Assembly: GCA_019800895.1 (NCBI GenBank)
Contig: JAHVKF010000003.1
Location: 310,001-374,000 of the forward strand
DNA: 64,000 bases
Reading direction: 5' to 3'
DNA from: Halomonas denitrificans
GTDB taxonomy: Bacteria > Pseudomonadota > Gammaproteobacteria > Xanthomonadales > Wenzhouxiangellaceae
The position numbers were made by a program, and so were the translations under genes. Each line of letters opens with the position of its first letter. Within the stretch, counting starts at the first letter, position 1. The notes under the pieces were generated by a model that worked only from the letters and a program-made list of their open reading frames with translations, had not been told where the DNA came from and ran no database searches. Shown in pieces: positions 38,479 to 48,369 of this stretch.

Positions 38479-38529
38479 TCGCGACGTTCGCAGGATCGAC
38501 GTTGCGCGGCCGCCGGGCAAGGTCAGAAG

Positions 38530-38560
38530 GGGCCCGCCATGCGCGGGCCCTTTTCGTTTT
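38530..38560 (+). terminator. rho-independent terminator of the OmpA-family gene
   Basis: GGGCCCGC and GCGGGCCC pair over 8 bp with a 5-base loop, followed by TTTTCGTTTT. It ends the transcript of the OmpA-family gene 50 bases after its stop. Confidence 0.85.
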
Positions 38561-38630
38561 CGGGCCGTCCGATCGGCCCGGTGGCAGGCAGCGAACGGAT
38601 TCCCGGATGGGGGAGGGCGCCTGTGCCGAT

Positions 38631-39155
38631 TCAGCCCAGGTCGTGGATCAGCTGGACCGTCGCGTCGCGGATTCGATCGATCCGCTCGAGCAGGTCATCG
38701 GTCGCTTGCTGGCGGGTTTCACGATCCTGGGCGTGCAGCCGGCCGGCTGCCGATTGCCAGGACTCGAACAGCTGCCGGCCGCGGTCGGGCAAAGGTTCGG
38801 GTAGCACCGTCGACAGATCACGGATCATCATCACCTTGCCCCAGCCCATGATCCAGGTTGCCGGGTCGGGTACAGCAGTCGTGGAGGGGTCCTCGACCCG
38901 GCCAACGAAGAAGCTCCGAGTCAGCACGGCTTCGCGGAGTTCGCCGACTTCGACCAGGATCCGGAAGGCCGCTTCCCGATGATTCCGCTGGACTTCGGAC
39001 GTCTCCCCGCGCCAGGCCGCATAGCCCAACGAGGTAATCGCGAGGACCAGGCTGATCAATGCGACGGTGTTGCGGCGCAGCGACGCACGGACCGATCGGG
39101 TCTCGCCGAACGAGTCCCTGGCGCCGCGCGTCCAACGTGGACCGCGTCGACTCAC
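38631..39155 (-). CDS. membrane-anchored protein of unknown function
   Basis: A 174-residue protein with one hydrophobic stretch (NTVALISLVLAITSLGYAAW, about residues 29-48) after a basic N-terminus, and a soluble helical part with WIMGWGKVMMIRDLS and ATDDLLERIDRIRDATVQLI. The start GTG at 39155 overlaps the sufE stop by 4 bp, which decides it. Family not recognised. It forms a minus-strand unit cysS-sufE-this gene. Confidence 0.6.
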   Translation of the reverse strand: MSRRGPRWTRGARDSFGETRSVRASLRRNTVALISLVLAITSLGYAAWRGETSEVQRNHREAAFRILVEVGELREAVLTRSFFVGRVEDPSTTAVPDPATWIMGWGKVMMIRDLSTVLPEPLPDRGRQLFESWQSAAGRLHAQDRETRQQATDDLLERIDRIRDATVQLIHDLG

Positions 39156-39574
39156 GCAGCACCCAGCGCGCTGCGAGCGTGCCCCTTGATCGCGGCAAGC
39201 ATGCTGGCCAGGCCGTTGGCCCGGGTCTGCGACAGGTGCTGGCTCAATCCGATCGCGTCGACGAACTCGGGCTCCGTATCGACGATCTCGCGCGCGCTGC
39301 GGCCGGAATAGACCCGGAGCACGAGATGGATCAGGCCGGAGACGATCGCCGCGTCGCTGTTGGCGCGGAAGAGCATTCGATCGGCATCGCCGTCGACGAT
39401 CAACCACACCTGCGATTGACAGCCGTCGAGCAGGGCGTCGTCGCGCATTTCTTCCGGCGCCAGCGGCTCGAGCTTCCGGCCCAGGTCGATGATGTACTGG
39501 TAGCGGTCCAGCCAGTCATCGAACAGCTCGAACTCTTCGATGATCTCGCGTTGCTCGTCCATCGCCGAGTTCAC
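39152..39574 (-). CDS. sufE: SufE-type cysteine desulfurase activator
   Basis: A 140-residue SufE protein. It receives the persulfide from the cysteine desulfurase SufS for Fe-S cluster building. Motifs seen are [18 protein letters not shown], then [10 protein letters not shown] with the sulfur-accepting Cys, and ADSDAAI-type [18 protein letters not shown] start overlaps the cysS stop; ATG at 39562 is an alternative. The rest of the Suf operon is not nearby, and the linkage with cysS is unusual but fits a cysteine theme. Confidence 0.85.
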   Translation of the reverse strand: MNSAMDEQREIIEEFELFDDWLDRYQYIIDLGRKLEPLAPEEMRDDALLDGCQSQVWLIVDGDADRMLFRANSDAAIVSGLIHLVLRVYSGRSAREIVDTEPEFVDAIGLSQHLSQTRANGLASMLAAIKGHARSALGAA

Positions 39575-40956
39575 GGGCCGCCCCCGGCCCGGACCTGCCA
39601 GCGGGTGCCGTCGGGACCGTCCTCGAGTTCGATGCCTCGCGCGTCCAGTTCGTCGCGGATCCGGTCGGCGGTGGCGAAGTCGCGGGCCTTGCGGGCGGCA
39701 TTGCGCTCGGCGACCAGTCGCTCGACCTCCTCGCTATCGACGTCGGTGACCGCTTCGGTCCGGGCCGCGTGCCAGCCTTCGGGGTCCTGCAGCAGGCCCA
39801 GGACCGCGCCGGAGGCCGCGAGGGCCGCCGCCTTTCGAGCGCGCTCGGCGCCCTCGGCCTGCGCGGTCTCTCGCGACAGTCGGTTCAGTTCGGCCAGCGC
39901 GGCCGGCGTGTTGAGATCGTCGTCGAGCGCCTCGAGCACGGCCGGGTCGGGGTCGGCCGCCTCGCCGGGCGCATCGCTTTCCGACAGCGTCCGGTAGAGT
40001 CGATCGAGCGTGGTCACGGCCTGGACCAGGGCCGATTCCGACCAGTCCAGGGGCTGCCGGTAGTGGGCCGAGAGGAGCAGGTAGCGCATCGCTTCGCCGG
40101 GCCAGTCCTCGAGCAGGTCGTGGACGATCTGGGTATTGCCGAGGCTCTTGGACATCTTGCGCTTCTCGACGGTCACGAAGCCGTTGTGCAGCCAGAAGCG
40201 AGCGAACGCGTCGCGACCGTGGCAGCAACGGCTCTGGGCGACCTCGTTTTCATGGTGCGGGAACACCAGGTCCTGGCCGCCGGCATGGATGTCGATGACC
40301 TCGCCCAGGTGCGCAGCGCTCATCGCCGAGCACTCGATGTGCCAGCCCGGTCGACCCCGCCCCCAGGGGCTGTCCCAACCGGGCTGGGTGGAATCGGAGG
40401 GTTTCCACAGCACGAAATCGCCGGGGTTCTTCTTGTACGGCGCGACCTCGACGCGTGCCCCGGCAACCATCTCCCGGCGGTCCCGGCGCGACAGGGCGCC
40501 GTAGTCGTCGAAGGTGGTCACGTCGAACAGGACATGGCCTTCGGCGGCGTAGGCGTGGCCGCGCTCGATCAGCGTCTCGATCATCTCGATGATTTCGGCC
40601 ATGTGGTCGGTCGCGCGCGGCTCGACGGTAGGCGTCCCGACGCCCAGGGCGGCCATGTCGGCGTGGTAGGCGTCGGTGAACCGCCGGGTGATCGTGCCGA
40701 TTTCGATGCCCTGTTCGTGGGCGGCGGCGTTGATCTTGTCGTCGACGTCGGTGATGTTGCGCGCGTAGATCACGTTCGAATACCGTCGCTGGAGGAGACG
40801 GTAGAGCAGGTCGAAGATCACCGCCGGCCGTGCGTTGCCGATGTGCGCGTAGTTGTACACGGTCGGGCCGCAGGCATACATCGTCACCCGCTCGGGGTCC
40901 TGCGGAACGAACGCTTCCTTGCGCCGGGTCAGGGTGTTGTACAGGGTCAGCGGCAT
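39571..40956 (-). CDS. cysS: cysteinyl-tRNA synthetase
   Basis: A 461-residue class I synthetase charging tRNA-Cys. Seen: [17 protein letters not shown], the zinc-binding [17 protein letters not shown] with [22 protein letters not shown], and [12 protein letters not shown]. The C-terminal helical part and the [19 protein letters not shown] anticodon-side motif are complete. Start ATG at 40956 gives MPLTLYNTL, the usual N-terminus. The promoter region is the 215 bp shared with pepQ, which is divergent. Confidence 0.96.
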   Translation of the reverse strand: MPLTLYNTLTRRKEAFVPQDPERVTMYACGPTVYNYAHIGNARPAVIFDLLYRLLQRRYSNVIYARNITDVDDKINAAAHEQGIEIGTITRRFTDAYHADMAALGVGTPTVEPRATDHMAEIIEMIETLIERGHAYAAEGHVLFDVTTFDDYGALSRRDRREMVAGARVEVAPYKKNPGDFVLWKPSDSTQPGWDSPWGRGRPGWHIECSAMSAAHLGEVIDIHAGGQDLVFPHHENEVAQSRCCHGRDAFARFWLHNGFVTVEKRKMSKSLGNTQIVHDLLEDWPGEAMRYLLLSAHYRQPLDWSESALVQAVTTLDRLYRTLSESDAPGEAADPDPAVLEALDDDLNTPAALAELNRLSRETAQAEGAERARKAAALAASGAVLGLLQDPEGWHAARTEAVTDVDSEEVERLVAERNAARKARDFATADRIRDELDARGIELEDGPDGTRWQVRAGGGP

Positions 40957-41171
40957 GCGGTATCCATGGTCGTCGCGTGGGTTTCGAGCGTGCCGATCGA
41001 GCCTGCGCACTGGTTCTTCCAGCGCCGGGCGAACGGACCGTCGTTCGATCGTTCGACCCGTCGCCCGGCCGCCCGTTCGACGCTCCTCGAACCGTCGTCG
41101 TGCGCACGCTGGAACGGTACGCGGGCTTGTTACACTGCCCGGCTTCAGTCTAACCAATCCGGTCCAACGCC

Positions 41172-42515
41172 ATGTCTTCCCGCTCCGATTTCCTGCCCCC
41201 GGTCCGGCACTACGCCGCCCACGTCGAAACGCTGACCCGCAACACCGTCGAACGCCTGGCCCAGGCCGGCTACGACCGCCTGCTGATCCACAGCGGCCGG
41301 TCGCACGCACGCTTCCAGGACGACTACCACGCGCCGTTCCGGGCCCACGGCCATTTCGTCCACTGGCTGCCTCTGCCGAGCCATGCCGATTGCCTGCTCG
41401 AAGTCCGGCCCGGTCGCAAGCCGACGCTCTGGCTGAACGAGCCGGACGACTTCTGGCACGCCGCAGCGACGCCGCCGGAGGACTGGTGGGCGGACGCCTA
41501 CGCGATCGAGACCGTTCGCTCGGCCGATGACTGGGCCCACGTGCTCGACGGCGACCGTGCCACGGCCCTGATCGCCGACCCGGTCGATTTCCCGGACCTC
41601 GGTGCGCGGGCCGACCTGAATCCGGCGGACCTGCTGTGGCGCCTCGACGAGGACCGCACGGTCAAGTCCGACTGGCAGCTCGATTGCCTGCGCGGGGCCA
41701 GCCGACGCGCAGTGGCCGGGCACCTCGCCGCCGGCGAGGCCTTCGACGGCGGCGGCTCCGAGCTGGAGATCCACCTGGCCTACCTGCAGGCCGCGGCCCA
41801 TGACCCCAACGATCTCCCCTACAACAGCATCGTGGCGCTGAACGAGCACGCGGCCGTGCTGCATTACCAGCTACGGGATGCGGTGGCGCCGGAGACGCAC
41901 CGGACCTTCCTGATCGATGCCGGTGCGGAGTGCCACGGCCTGGCCGCCGACATCACGCGGACCCGTGTGCGGTCCCGGGAAGGCCTGTTCGCCGATCTGC
42001 TCGACGCCATGGAATCGCTGCAGCTGCAGTTGGTCGAGCGCATGCAGCCGGGCATGGACTACGTGGCGATGCACCAGGAGGCACACCGCGGCGTGGCGCG
42101 CATCCTTCACGATGCCGGCCTGGTGAAGATGCCCGTCGATGCGATGATCGAGGACCGCATCACCAGCCGCTTCTATCCGCACGGCCTGGGCCACCACCTC
42201 GGTGTCCAGGTGCACGACGTCGGCGGCCGGGTCGCGCCGGACGGGTCGCCCCTGCCTCCGCCGGACGCGCACCCGTTCCTCCGCCTGACCCGGACCCTGG
42301 AGGAAGGCAACGTGATCACCGTGGAACCGGGGCTGTACTTCATCCCGAGCCTGCTGCAGGACCTGCGCGAGGGCGGGTTCGCCGATCGCTTCGACTGGAA
42401 GGCGATCGACGCGCTGATTCCCTTCGGTGGAATCCGCATCGAGGACGATGTGGTCGTGCGGCGCGGTGGTGCGCCGGAGAACCTGACCCGTGACGCGTTC
42501 GCCGCAGCGGAGTAG
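41172..42515 (+). CDS. pepQ: Xaa-Pro dipeptidase
   Basis: A 447-residue pita-bread metallopeptidase. The N-terminal domain is creatinase-like ([20 protein letters not shown]). The five metal ligands can be seen: [41 protein letters not shown], and the last Glu in [10 protein letters not shown]. It splits X-Pro dipeptides and can also act on organophosphates. A TACACT box at 41131 may be the -10 of its promoter. No terminator is seen directly after it. Confidence 0.93.
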   Translation: MSSRSDFLPPVRHYAAHVETLTRNTVERLAQAGYDRLLIHSGRSHARFQDDYHAPFRAHGHFVHWLPLPSHADCLLEVRPGRKPTLWLNEPDDFWHAAATPPEDWWADAYAIETVRSADDWAHVLDGDRATALIADPVDFPDLGARADLNPADLLWRLDEDRTVKSDWQLDCLRGASRRAVAGHLAAGEAFDGGGSELEIHLAYLQAAAHDPNDLPYNSIVALNEHAAVLHYQLRDAVAPETHRTFLIDAGAECHGLAADITRTRVRSREGLFADLLDAMESLQLQLVERMQPGMDYVAMHQEAHRGVARILHDAGLVKMPVDAMIEDRITSRFYPHGLGHHLGVQVHDVGGRVAPDGSPLPPPDAHPFLRLTRTLEEGNVITVEPGLYFIPSLLQDLREGGFADRFDWKAIDALIPFGGIRIEDDVVVRRGGAPENLTRDAFAAAE

Positions 42516-42548
42516 GAGCGGCCGCCGGCACAGGAGGGTCCGGAAACG

Positions 42549-42574
42549 AAAAACGGCAGCGCGAAGGCTGCCGT
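42549..42574 (-). terminator. terminator after tRNA-Pro
   Basis: ACGGCAGC pairs with GCTGCCGT over 8 bp with a six-base loop. The minus strand has a following T run (AAAAA at 42549-42553 on the plus strand), so it ends the tRNA-Pro transcript rather than pepQ, whose side lacks a T run. Confidence 0.75.
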
Positions 42575-42616
42575 CTTGCGGTGACTCGCGCCGGGAACGC
42601 GGGCCGTTCTGCATCG

Positions 42617-42693
42617 TGGTCGGGGTGACTGGATTCGAACCAGCGACTCCTGCCTCCCGAAGACAGTGCTCTACCAGGCTGAGCTACACCCCG
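42617..42693 (-). tRNA. tRNA-Pro(CGG)
   Basis: On the minus strand the gene begins CGGGGTGTAGCTCAGCCTGG, giving an acceptor stem CGGGGTG/CACCCCG, D-arm, an anticodon loop TTCGGGA with anticodon CGG, T-loop GTTCGAATC, and a genome-encoded ACCA at 42617-42620. Length is 77 bases. Anticodon stem CTGTC/GGCAG has a single G-T pair. No duplicate of its 3' end lies nearby, so there is no sign of an element integrated here. Confidence 0.95.
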
Positions 42694-43011
42694 AACGAAG
42701 CGCGACAGTATAAATGCACCGTTCGAGGCTGGCAACACCCCGGTGTCATTTTCTCCGCCTTCGCCGGCCCGAAGCCCGCATCGCCGCTGGATCGGGGGCT
42801 CCCACGGGCCGATTCGTAAATTTTCCGTGAATTCGGGTCGCGCTCCGGGCGCCCGTTCCGTTAAAATCCTGTAATCGCGGTGTCATCGACGGCCCGTACC
42901 TTGCACTGGTTCCGATCGGACGGTGCGTGCCGTGACCCGGGAGGCTCGTCGCTTTTGTTCGATCCGAGTTGCATTCGATTCAACGATTCACCATTTCTGG
43001 AGTTTGACTGC

Positions 43012-46000
43012 ATGAAACCCACGAACCTTTCGATCAGCCTGCGCGCGCTGCTCGCCCTGGTCGTCGTGAGTGCCCTGGCCGCGTCCACGGCCCTTGCACA
43101 GACCACGTCGTCCAACCTCCGCGGCCAGGTCATCTCGGCCGACGGCGATGTCATCGACAGCGCCTCCGTCGAGATCATCCACGTGCCGTCGAGCACCGTG
43201 TCCCGGGCGCAGACCAACGAGACCGGCCAGTTCTTCCAGGGCGGTCTGCGTGTCGGCGGCCCGTACAACATCACGGTCACCGCGGACGGCTACCAGATCC
43301 AGCGCCTCGAGAACGTGTATCTCGATCCGGGCGCGCAGGATCCGTTCCGGTTCACCCTGGTCGAAGCGGCTGCCGATCTGGATACGGTGCAGGTCACCGG
43401 TGCAGTCATTTCCCGGGCCGCCGAGCTGAACAACGGCGTGGGCTCGACCTATTCGGCCGAAGACATCGCCAACCAGCCGGCGACGGACCGCGACGTGGTC
43501 CGCACGCTGCTGCGCGATCCGCTGGCCCAGTCCGACGGCGTCGGCAACCTGTCCGTCGGCGGCGTCAACCCGCGCTTCAACGCGTTTACCATCGACGGCG
43601 CGGCCCAGACCGACGACTTCGGCCTGAGCTCGGGCACCTACGCCACCGCGCGTTCGCCGATCAACCTCGATGCGGTCGAGTCGGCGACCCTGGTCGCGGC
43701 CGACTACTCGGTCACCGCCTCGGACTTCACCGGCGGCCTGATCGACGTGGTCACCAAGTCCGGCACCAACGAATGGGACGGCTCGATCTACTACGCCTAC
43801 AACGACGACAGCTTCATCGGCAACGACCTCGACGGCGGCCAGACCTTCGATCCGGGCAACTTCGAAGAAGAGGAGTACGGTTTCACGCTCGGCGGGCCGA
43901 TCCTCAAGGACCGGCTGTTCTTCTTCCTGTCCTACGACGAGTACGAGAACGCCGCGCCTGCCGATTTCCAGCAATTCGACGTCAACAACGAAATCGATCC
44001 GTCCTTCTACGCGGCCATCCGCGAGCTGACCCAGCAGGTCTACGGCTTCGATCCGGGCGGTCGTCCGCAGGTCGCCAACGTGCCGGAAACCTCCGAGCGT
44101 ACCCTGGCCAAGCTCGACTGGAACATCAACTACGACCATCGCGCGTCGTTCACGTACCAGAAGACCGAAGAGAACGACACCTCGGTCGGCGCGGACGAGT
44201 TCACCGGTGCCTGGTATGACGTGCCGAACGAGATCGACGCCTACACGCTGCAGCTGTTCAGCGACTGGTCGTACAACTTCTCGACCAGCCTGCGCGTCAA
44301 CTACGTGGAAAAGGTCCGCGGCCAGAACTGCCGCGTGGGCCGCGGCTTCGGTCAGATCACGCTGGACGACTGGAACGCGGACGCCGTCGCCGGCAGCCCT
44401 CTGGAAGGTCTCCTCGGTGACGACGAAGTCAGCTTCACGCTGGGCTGCGATCGCTTCCGCCACGCCAACGCCTTCGACGACGAGCGTCTCGACATCCTGC
44501 TGTCCGGTGAGTACTTCGCCGGCGACCACGTCGTGACCTTCGGCGCGGAGTACGAGCAGTACGAATTGTTCAACCTCTTCGTGCCGCGTTCGAACGGTGA
44601 ATTCACCTTCAACGACTACGACGAGTTCGTCAACCGGACGCCGGGTCGGGTCCGCTACGAGAACGTGACCAGCAACAATGCCCAGGACGGCGCCGCTGCC
44701 TGGGGCTACGACCAGATCGCGTTCTTCGTCCAGGATCGCTGGGCCATCACCCCGGACTTCGAGCTGAGCGCCGGCGTGCGCTACGAGCGCTTCCTGCAGG
44801 ACGACAAGCCGGCCTTCAGCGGTGCGATCAACAGCCTTTACGGCGTCAACACGTCGAACAACCTCGACGGCAACGCCCTGTGGCTGCCCCGCGTCGGCTT
44901 CCTGTGGACCCCGGCGGCGCGCACCACCGTGTCCGGTGGCTTCGGCCTGTTCTCCGGCGGCAACCCGGAAGTCTGGGTGTCGAACGCGTTCCAGAGCGCG
45001 ACCTTCTTCGCCCAGACCTTCGATGCGATGAATGTCGATATCCGCAACGTGCCGCAGGAACTGCAGGACGCGGTGGCGCAGGGTGTCGCGGTGCCGATCG
45101 ACTACATCGCCGAGGACTTCGACACGCCGTCGGACTGGAAGGCCTCGCTGCGCTTCGAGCAGGGCTTCGACCTGAACAACGTGTTCGGCATGAACCTGGG
45201 TGACAACTACCGCTTCACCGCCCAGTACCTCTACACCAAGGTCCGCGACGGCTTCGTCTGGCGCAACCTGGCCCAGACCGCCAACCCGGACGCACTGCCC
45301 ACTGGCGTCGCTCCGGACGGCCGCGTCATCTACGCCGACCTCGACGACCTGGGCATCAACAACCTGACCCAGCTGGGCAACGCCGACGGCTCCGAGAGCA
45401 GCGTGTTCACGGTCGGCCTGTCGAAGGCCTTCGATTCCGGCTTCAACTTCGATATCAGCTACGCGTACACCGATTCCGAAGTGATCTCGGAAGGCACCTC
45501 GTCGCGCGGTATCTCGAACTGGCGCGGCCAGTACACGCTGGACCAGAACAACCCGGCGCCGCGCACCTCGCCGTTCCAGATCGAGGATTCGTTCAAGTTC
45601 AACTTCGGCTACCAGAACGAGTTCTTCGGCGACCTGCTGACCCGCGTCGACGTATTCGGCCGCGTGTTCAAGGGCGACGTGTTCGGCGCCACCTTCGACG
45701 TCGGTCGTGACAACGCGCTGTTCGGCCGTGCCGGCCAGGGCGAGAGCCCGTTCGACAACCGTCCGCTGTACATTCCGACCCCGGGCAACGACCCGCTGGT
45801 CGTCTACGGTTCGGACTTCGACGTCGCCGGCTTCTTCAACTACGTCGAAGAGAACAACATCCCGGTCGGCGGCATTCTCGAGCCGTACTCGCTGGTGTCC
45901 GATGACTGGAACAACATCTGGGACCTGCGCTTCCAGCAGGAACTGCCGGGCATCCCGGGCATCGGCAAGTTCGTCGGCGACAACCGGTTCAAGCTGATTC

Positions 46001-46293
46001 TCGATGTCGAGAACTTCCTGAACCTGATCAACGACGACTGGGGTCGCTTCACGAACGGTCCGAGCTTCGGCCAGGCCAACATCGTGCGCGCCGACCTCGT
46101 GTCCGCAGCCGACGTGGCGGCCAACGGCGTCGATGGGGCAACGGCCCTGACCGGCGACGCGCCGCGTACGACCTGCCTCCAGGCCACCGACTGCCTGTAC
46201 CGGTTCACCGATTTCGACGACGACCCGACGGTGTTCACCAGCCGTCCGCAGTCGGTCTACGAAATCCGCCTGACCCTGCGCTACGACTTCTGA
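43012..46293 (+). CDS. Oar-like TonB-dependent receptor with carboxypeptidase-regulatory domain
   Basis: A 1093-residue outer-membrane receptor. Signal peptide ALLALVVVSALAASTALAQ is followed by a CarboxypepD_reg-like domain (SNLRGQVISADGDVIDSASVEIIH), then plug (VGSTYSAEDIANQPATDRDVVRTLLRDP, cut for length as GSTYSAEDIANQP...) and a barrel ending IRLTLRYDF. The size and order match Oar-type receptors. ATG at 43012 is preceded by TGGAG. It is a single-gene unit with a strong terminator after it. Ligand is unknown; peptide or protease-derived substrates are proposed for some relatives. There is no TonB/ExbBD operon nearby. Confidence 0.88.
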   Translation: MKPTNLSISLRALLALVVVSALAASTALAQTTSSNLRGQVISADGDVIDSASVEIIHVPSSTVSRAQTNETGQFFQGGLRVGGPYNITVTADGYQIQRLENVYLDPGAQDPFRFTLVEAAADLDTVQVTGAVISRAAELNNGVGSTYSAEDIANQPATDRDVVRTLLRDPLAQSDGVGNLSVGGVNPRFNAFTIDGAAQTDDFGLSSGTYATARSPINLDAVESATLVAADYSVTASDFTGGLIDVVTKSGTNEWDGSIYYAYNDDSFIGNDLDGGQTFDPGNFEEEEYGFTLGGPILKDRLFFFLSYDEYENAAPADFQQFDVNNEIDPSFYAAIRELTQQVYGFDPGGRPQVANVPETSERTLAKLDWNINYDHRASFTYQKTEENDTSVGADEFTGAWYDVPNEIDAYTLQLFSDWSYNFSTSLRVNYVEKVRGQNCRVGRGFGQITLDDWNADAVAGSPLEGLLGDDEVSFTLGCDRFRHANAFDDERLDILLSGEYFAGDHVVTFGAEYEQYELFNLFVPRSNGEFTFNDYDEFVNRTPGRVRYENVTSNNAQDGAAAWGYDQIAFFVQDRWAITPDFELSAGVRYERFLQDDKPAFSGAINSLYGVNTSNNLDGNALWLPRVGFLWTPAARTTVSGGFGLFSGGNPEVWVSNAFQSATFFAQTFDAMNVDIRNVPQELQDAVAQGVAVPIDYIAEDFDTPSDWKASLRFEQGFDLNNVFGMNLGDNYRFTAQYLYTKVRDGFVWRNLAQTANPDALPTGVAPDGRVIYADLDDLGINNLTQLGNADGSESSVFTVGLSKAFDSGFNFDISYAYTDSEVISEGTSSRGISNWRGQYTLDQNNPAPRTSPFQIEDSFKFNFGYQNEFFGDLLTRVDVFGRVFKGDVFGATFDVGRDNALFGRAGQGESPFDNRPLYIPTPGNDPLVVYGSDFDVAGFFNYVEENNIPVGGILEPYSLVSDDWNNIWDLRFQQELPGIPGIGKFVGDNRFKLILDVENFLNLINDDWGRFTNGPSFGQANIVRADLVSAADVAANGVDGATALTGDAPRTTCLQATDCLYRFTDFDDDPTVFTSRPQSVYEIRLTLRYDF

Positions 46294-46345
46294 TCGTGGC
46301 GTGACCTCAAGTCCCGGCCCCCGGCCGGTGCTTGAAGCAGCACCC

Positions 46346-46381
46346 GAGCCCGCCGAGCGATCGGCGGGCTCTTTTTTTTTT
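46346..46381 (+). terminator. rho-independent terminator of the Oar-like receptor
   Basis: GAGCCCGCCGA pairs with TCGGCGGGCTC over 11 bp with loop GCGA, followed by ten Ts. It lies 53 bases after the receptor stop and is the strongest terminator in the window. Confidence 0.95.
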
Positions 46382-46398
46382 GGAAAGGAAAGTGATTT

Positions 46399-46697
46399 AC
46401 CGCAGATGAACGCGGATGAAGAGGCGGAGACCGAGTCCTCTTCGATCTCGGCGCCGGACCGTCGGCGAGAACGGGGGGTGTCTGCTCGAGAACAGGAACG
46501 ACAGCCCCGAGTCAGTAAAGCGATGCGCACGCGTTGCCGGCCTGTGTGCGCAAGAAAACCGATCGCGTAGCCGGCAACCGGTGCCATGGGGCAGGGTGGA
46601 AACCGCAGCGCCGGATCGTTTCATTGCCACCCCGGATGACTCCCTGCGTCACGAATTCTTCCGCGTTCATCCGCGTTCATCCGCGTTCATCTGCGGT
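46399..46697. mobile_element. small MITE-like element with 22-bp inverted ends
   Basis: Bases 46399-46420 (starting ACCGCAGATGAACG) are the exact reverse complement of 46676-46697. The right end also repeats a 10-base unit CGCGTTCATC three times. The core is 255 bp with no gene. No convincing target-site duplication is seen. Such inverted-end, non-coding elements are typical of MITEs or fossil repeats, and this end sequence resembles a string scattered in many genomes. Confidence 0.5.
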
Positions 46698-46824
46698 CAG
46701 TGCTCTTGAACGTTGGCCAGCGAGCTCCGGGCTTTCCTTTCTGCGCCGGATGCGTACACTGTTCGGCCCGCTCGATTCGGCCCGATCCGACCGCGCGGGA
46801 TCGAATCGGAGCAAAGGACGAGAA

Positions 46825-48228
46825 ATGAGCCAGAACGAACATTCGCCGCGCAACGGATGCGCGCAGCAGAAGCACACCACGCACGTGTATCCGGCCGGCA
46901 CGCTGAACATCCTGTCGCGCGAGGAAGTCTCGCGCCTGTCCGACGCGACCCAGGAAGTCGGCGACATGCTGCGCCGCTGTGCGCTGGCCGTGCTCAACAG
47001 CGGCAACCCCGGCGACGACGCCGAGGAGATGCTGTCGCGCTATGCGGATTTCGCGATCCGCGTCGAACAGGTCAATCGGGGCATCCGGCTGGACCTGGAC
47101 AACGCGCCCGGTTGTTCCTTCGTCGACGGTGAGATGATTCGCGGCATCCGCGAACTCCTCTCGGCAGTCGTTCGCGACATCGTCTACTTCCACACCGAGA
47201 TCCGGCCCAATCCCTACTTCGACCAGGCGTCGTCGGAGGGCATCACCAACACCGTGTTCGAGATCGCGCGCAACGCGCACCTGCTCGACACGGGCGTGGA
47301 CCCGAACCTGGTGGTCTGCTGGGGCGGCCACTCGATCCCGGACTTCGAATACGACTACACCAAGGAAGTCGGCTACCAGATGGGCCTGCGCGGCATCGAC
47401 ATCTGTACCGGCTGCGGCCCCGGCGCGATGAAGGGGCCGATGAAAGGCGCGACGATCGGGCACGCCAAGCAGCGCACCCTCCCGGGGCGCTATGTCGGCA
47501 TCACCGAGCCGGGCATCATCGCTGCAGAATCGCCGAACCCGATCGTCAACGAACTGGTGATCCTGCCGGACATCGAAAAGCGCCTTGAAGCCTTCGTGCG
47601 GCTTGGTCATGGCGTGGTCGTGTTCCCGGGCGGCGTCGGTACGGCCGAAGAAATCCTGTTCCTGCTCGGCGTGTTGCTGAACCCGGCCAACGACGGCCAG
47701 CCGTTCCCGCTGGTCTTCACGGGGCCGGCCGAGTCGGCCGACTACTTCGAGGAAATCGATGCCTTCGTCGGGTTGACTCTCGGCGACCAGGCGCGGGAAC
47801 GCTACCGCATCATCATCGACGATCCGGAAGCGGTCGCCCAGGAGATGCGGCAGGGACTGCAAGCGGTGCGCGCCTACCGGGTCGAGACTCAGGATGCGTT
47901 CTACTACAACTGGCTGCTGCACATCGACGACGAATTCCAGCGCCCCTTCGATCCGACCCACGAAGCGATGGCGAACCTGCCGGTATCGCGGGACCTGCCT
48001 CGCCACGAACTGGCCGCCAACCTGCGGCGGGTGTTCTCGGGGATCGTCTCGGGCAACGTGAAGGCCGACGGAATCCGTCGCATCCGCGAACATGGAAAGT
48101 TCGAGATTCGCGGCGAGCGGGAGATCATGGACGCGCTCGATCGCCTGCTGCAGCGCTTCGTGCGCCAGCACCGGATGAAACTTCCCGGCGAGACGGCGTA
48201 CGAGCCCTGCTACCGCATCGTCAGCTGA
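46825..48228 (+). CDS. ppnN: nucleotide 5'-monophosphate nucleosidase (LOG family)
   Basis: A 467-residue PpnN/YgdH-like protein that cleaves purine and pyrimidine monophosphates to base and ribose-5-phosphate and is known to be controlled by ppGpp in E. coli. The Rossmann core has VVCWGGHSIPDFEYDY, the LOG loop GCGPGAMKGPMKGATIG, and the PGGVGTAEEILF motif. Flanking N- and C-terminal domains match the long form rather than short LOG proteins. ATG at 46825 is preceded by AAAGGACG. It runs alone between repeat elements. Confidence 0.9.
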   Translation: MSQNEHSPRNGCAQQKHTTHVYPAGTLNILSREEVSRLSDATQEVGDMLRRCALAVLNSGNPGDDAEEMLSRYADFAIRVEQVNRGIRLDLDNAPGCSFVDGEMIRGIRELLSAVVRDIVYFHTEIRPNPYFDQASSEGITNTVFEIARNAHLLDTGVDPNLVVCWGGHSIPDFEYDYTKEVGYQMGLRGIDICTGCGPGAMKGPMKGATIGHAKQRTLPGRYVGITEPGIIAAESPNPIVNELVILPDIEKRLEAFVRLGHGVVVFPGGVGTAEEILFLLGVLLNPANDGQPFPLVFTGPAESADYFEEIDAFVGLTLGDQARERYRIIIDDPEAVAQEMRQGLQAVRAYRVETQDAFYYNWLLHIDDEFQRPFDPTHEAMANLPVSRDLPRHELAANLRRVFSGIVSGNVKADGIRRIREHGKFEIRGEREIMDALDRLLQRFVRQHRMKLPGETAYEPCYRIVS

Positions 48229-48272
48229 GGCGAGCGCACGCGAGGAGGCACAGACGTCCTGCCGACCATAGT

Positions 48273-48341
48273 CTGTAGGAGTGAGCTTGCGAGCGAACGG
48301 GTACCAGCGTTCAGCTCTCGCCTGCAAGCACTGTCCTGCAG
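48273..48341. repeat. REP-type doublet (imperfect inverted pair)
   Basis: Bases 48273-48297 (CTGTAGGAGTGAGCTTGCGA...) and the reverse complement of 48317-48341 agree at 18 of 25 positions. The first unit resembles the well-known REP sequences of Pseudomonas and relatives (TGTAGGAG..GAGCTTGC). It lies after ppnN and before a convergent secreted-protein gene, where REPs often sit. A hairpin CAGCCCGG / CCGGGCTG just beyond could finish either transcript. Confidence 0.65.
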
Positions 48342-48369
48342 CCCGGATCGGAGCCGGGCTGGACCGGGG

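Larger units (their letters stand above)
46294..46824. other. gene-free interval between receptor and ppnN
   Basis: After the terminator, most of these 531 bases are occupied by a 299-bp inverted-repeat element (46399-46697). No protein-coding gene can be supported. The last 100 bases would hold the ppnN promoter, with TACACT near 46755, and the ribosome binding site AAGGA. Confidence 0.5.

Noticed and set aside
42617-42693. tRNA-Pro as integration site of an island
   Set aside because: No second copy of the tRNA 3' end is visible to either side, and flanking genes look native in composition.
46399-46697. Insertion sequence with transposase
   Set aside because: It is 299 bp with no coding frame, and no transposase fragment could be recognised.
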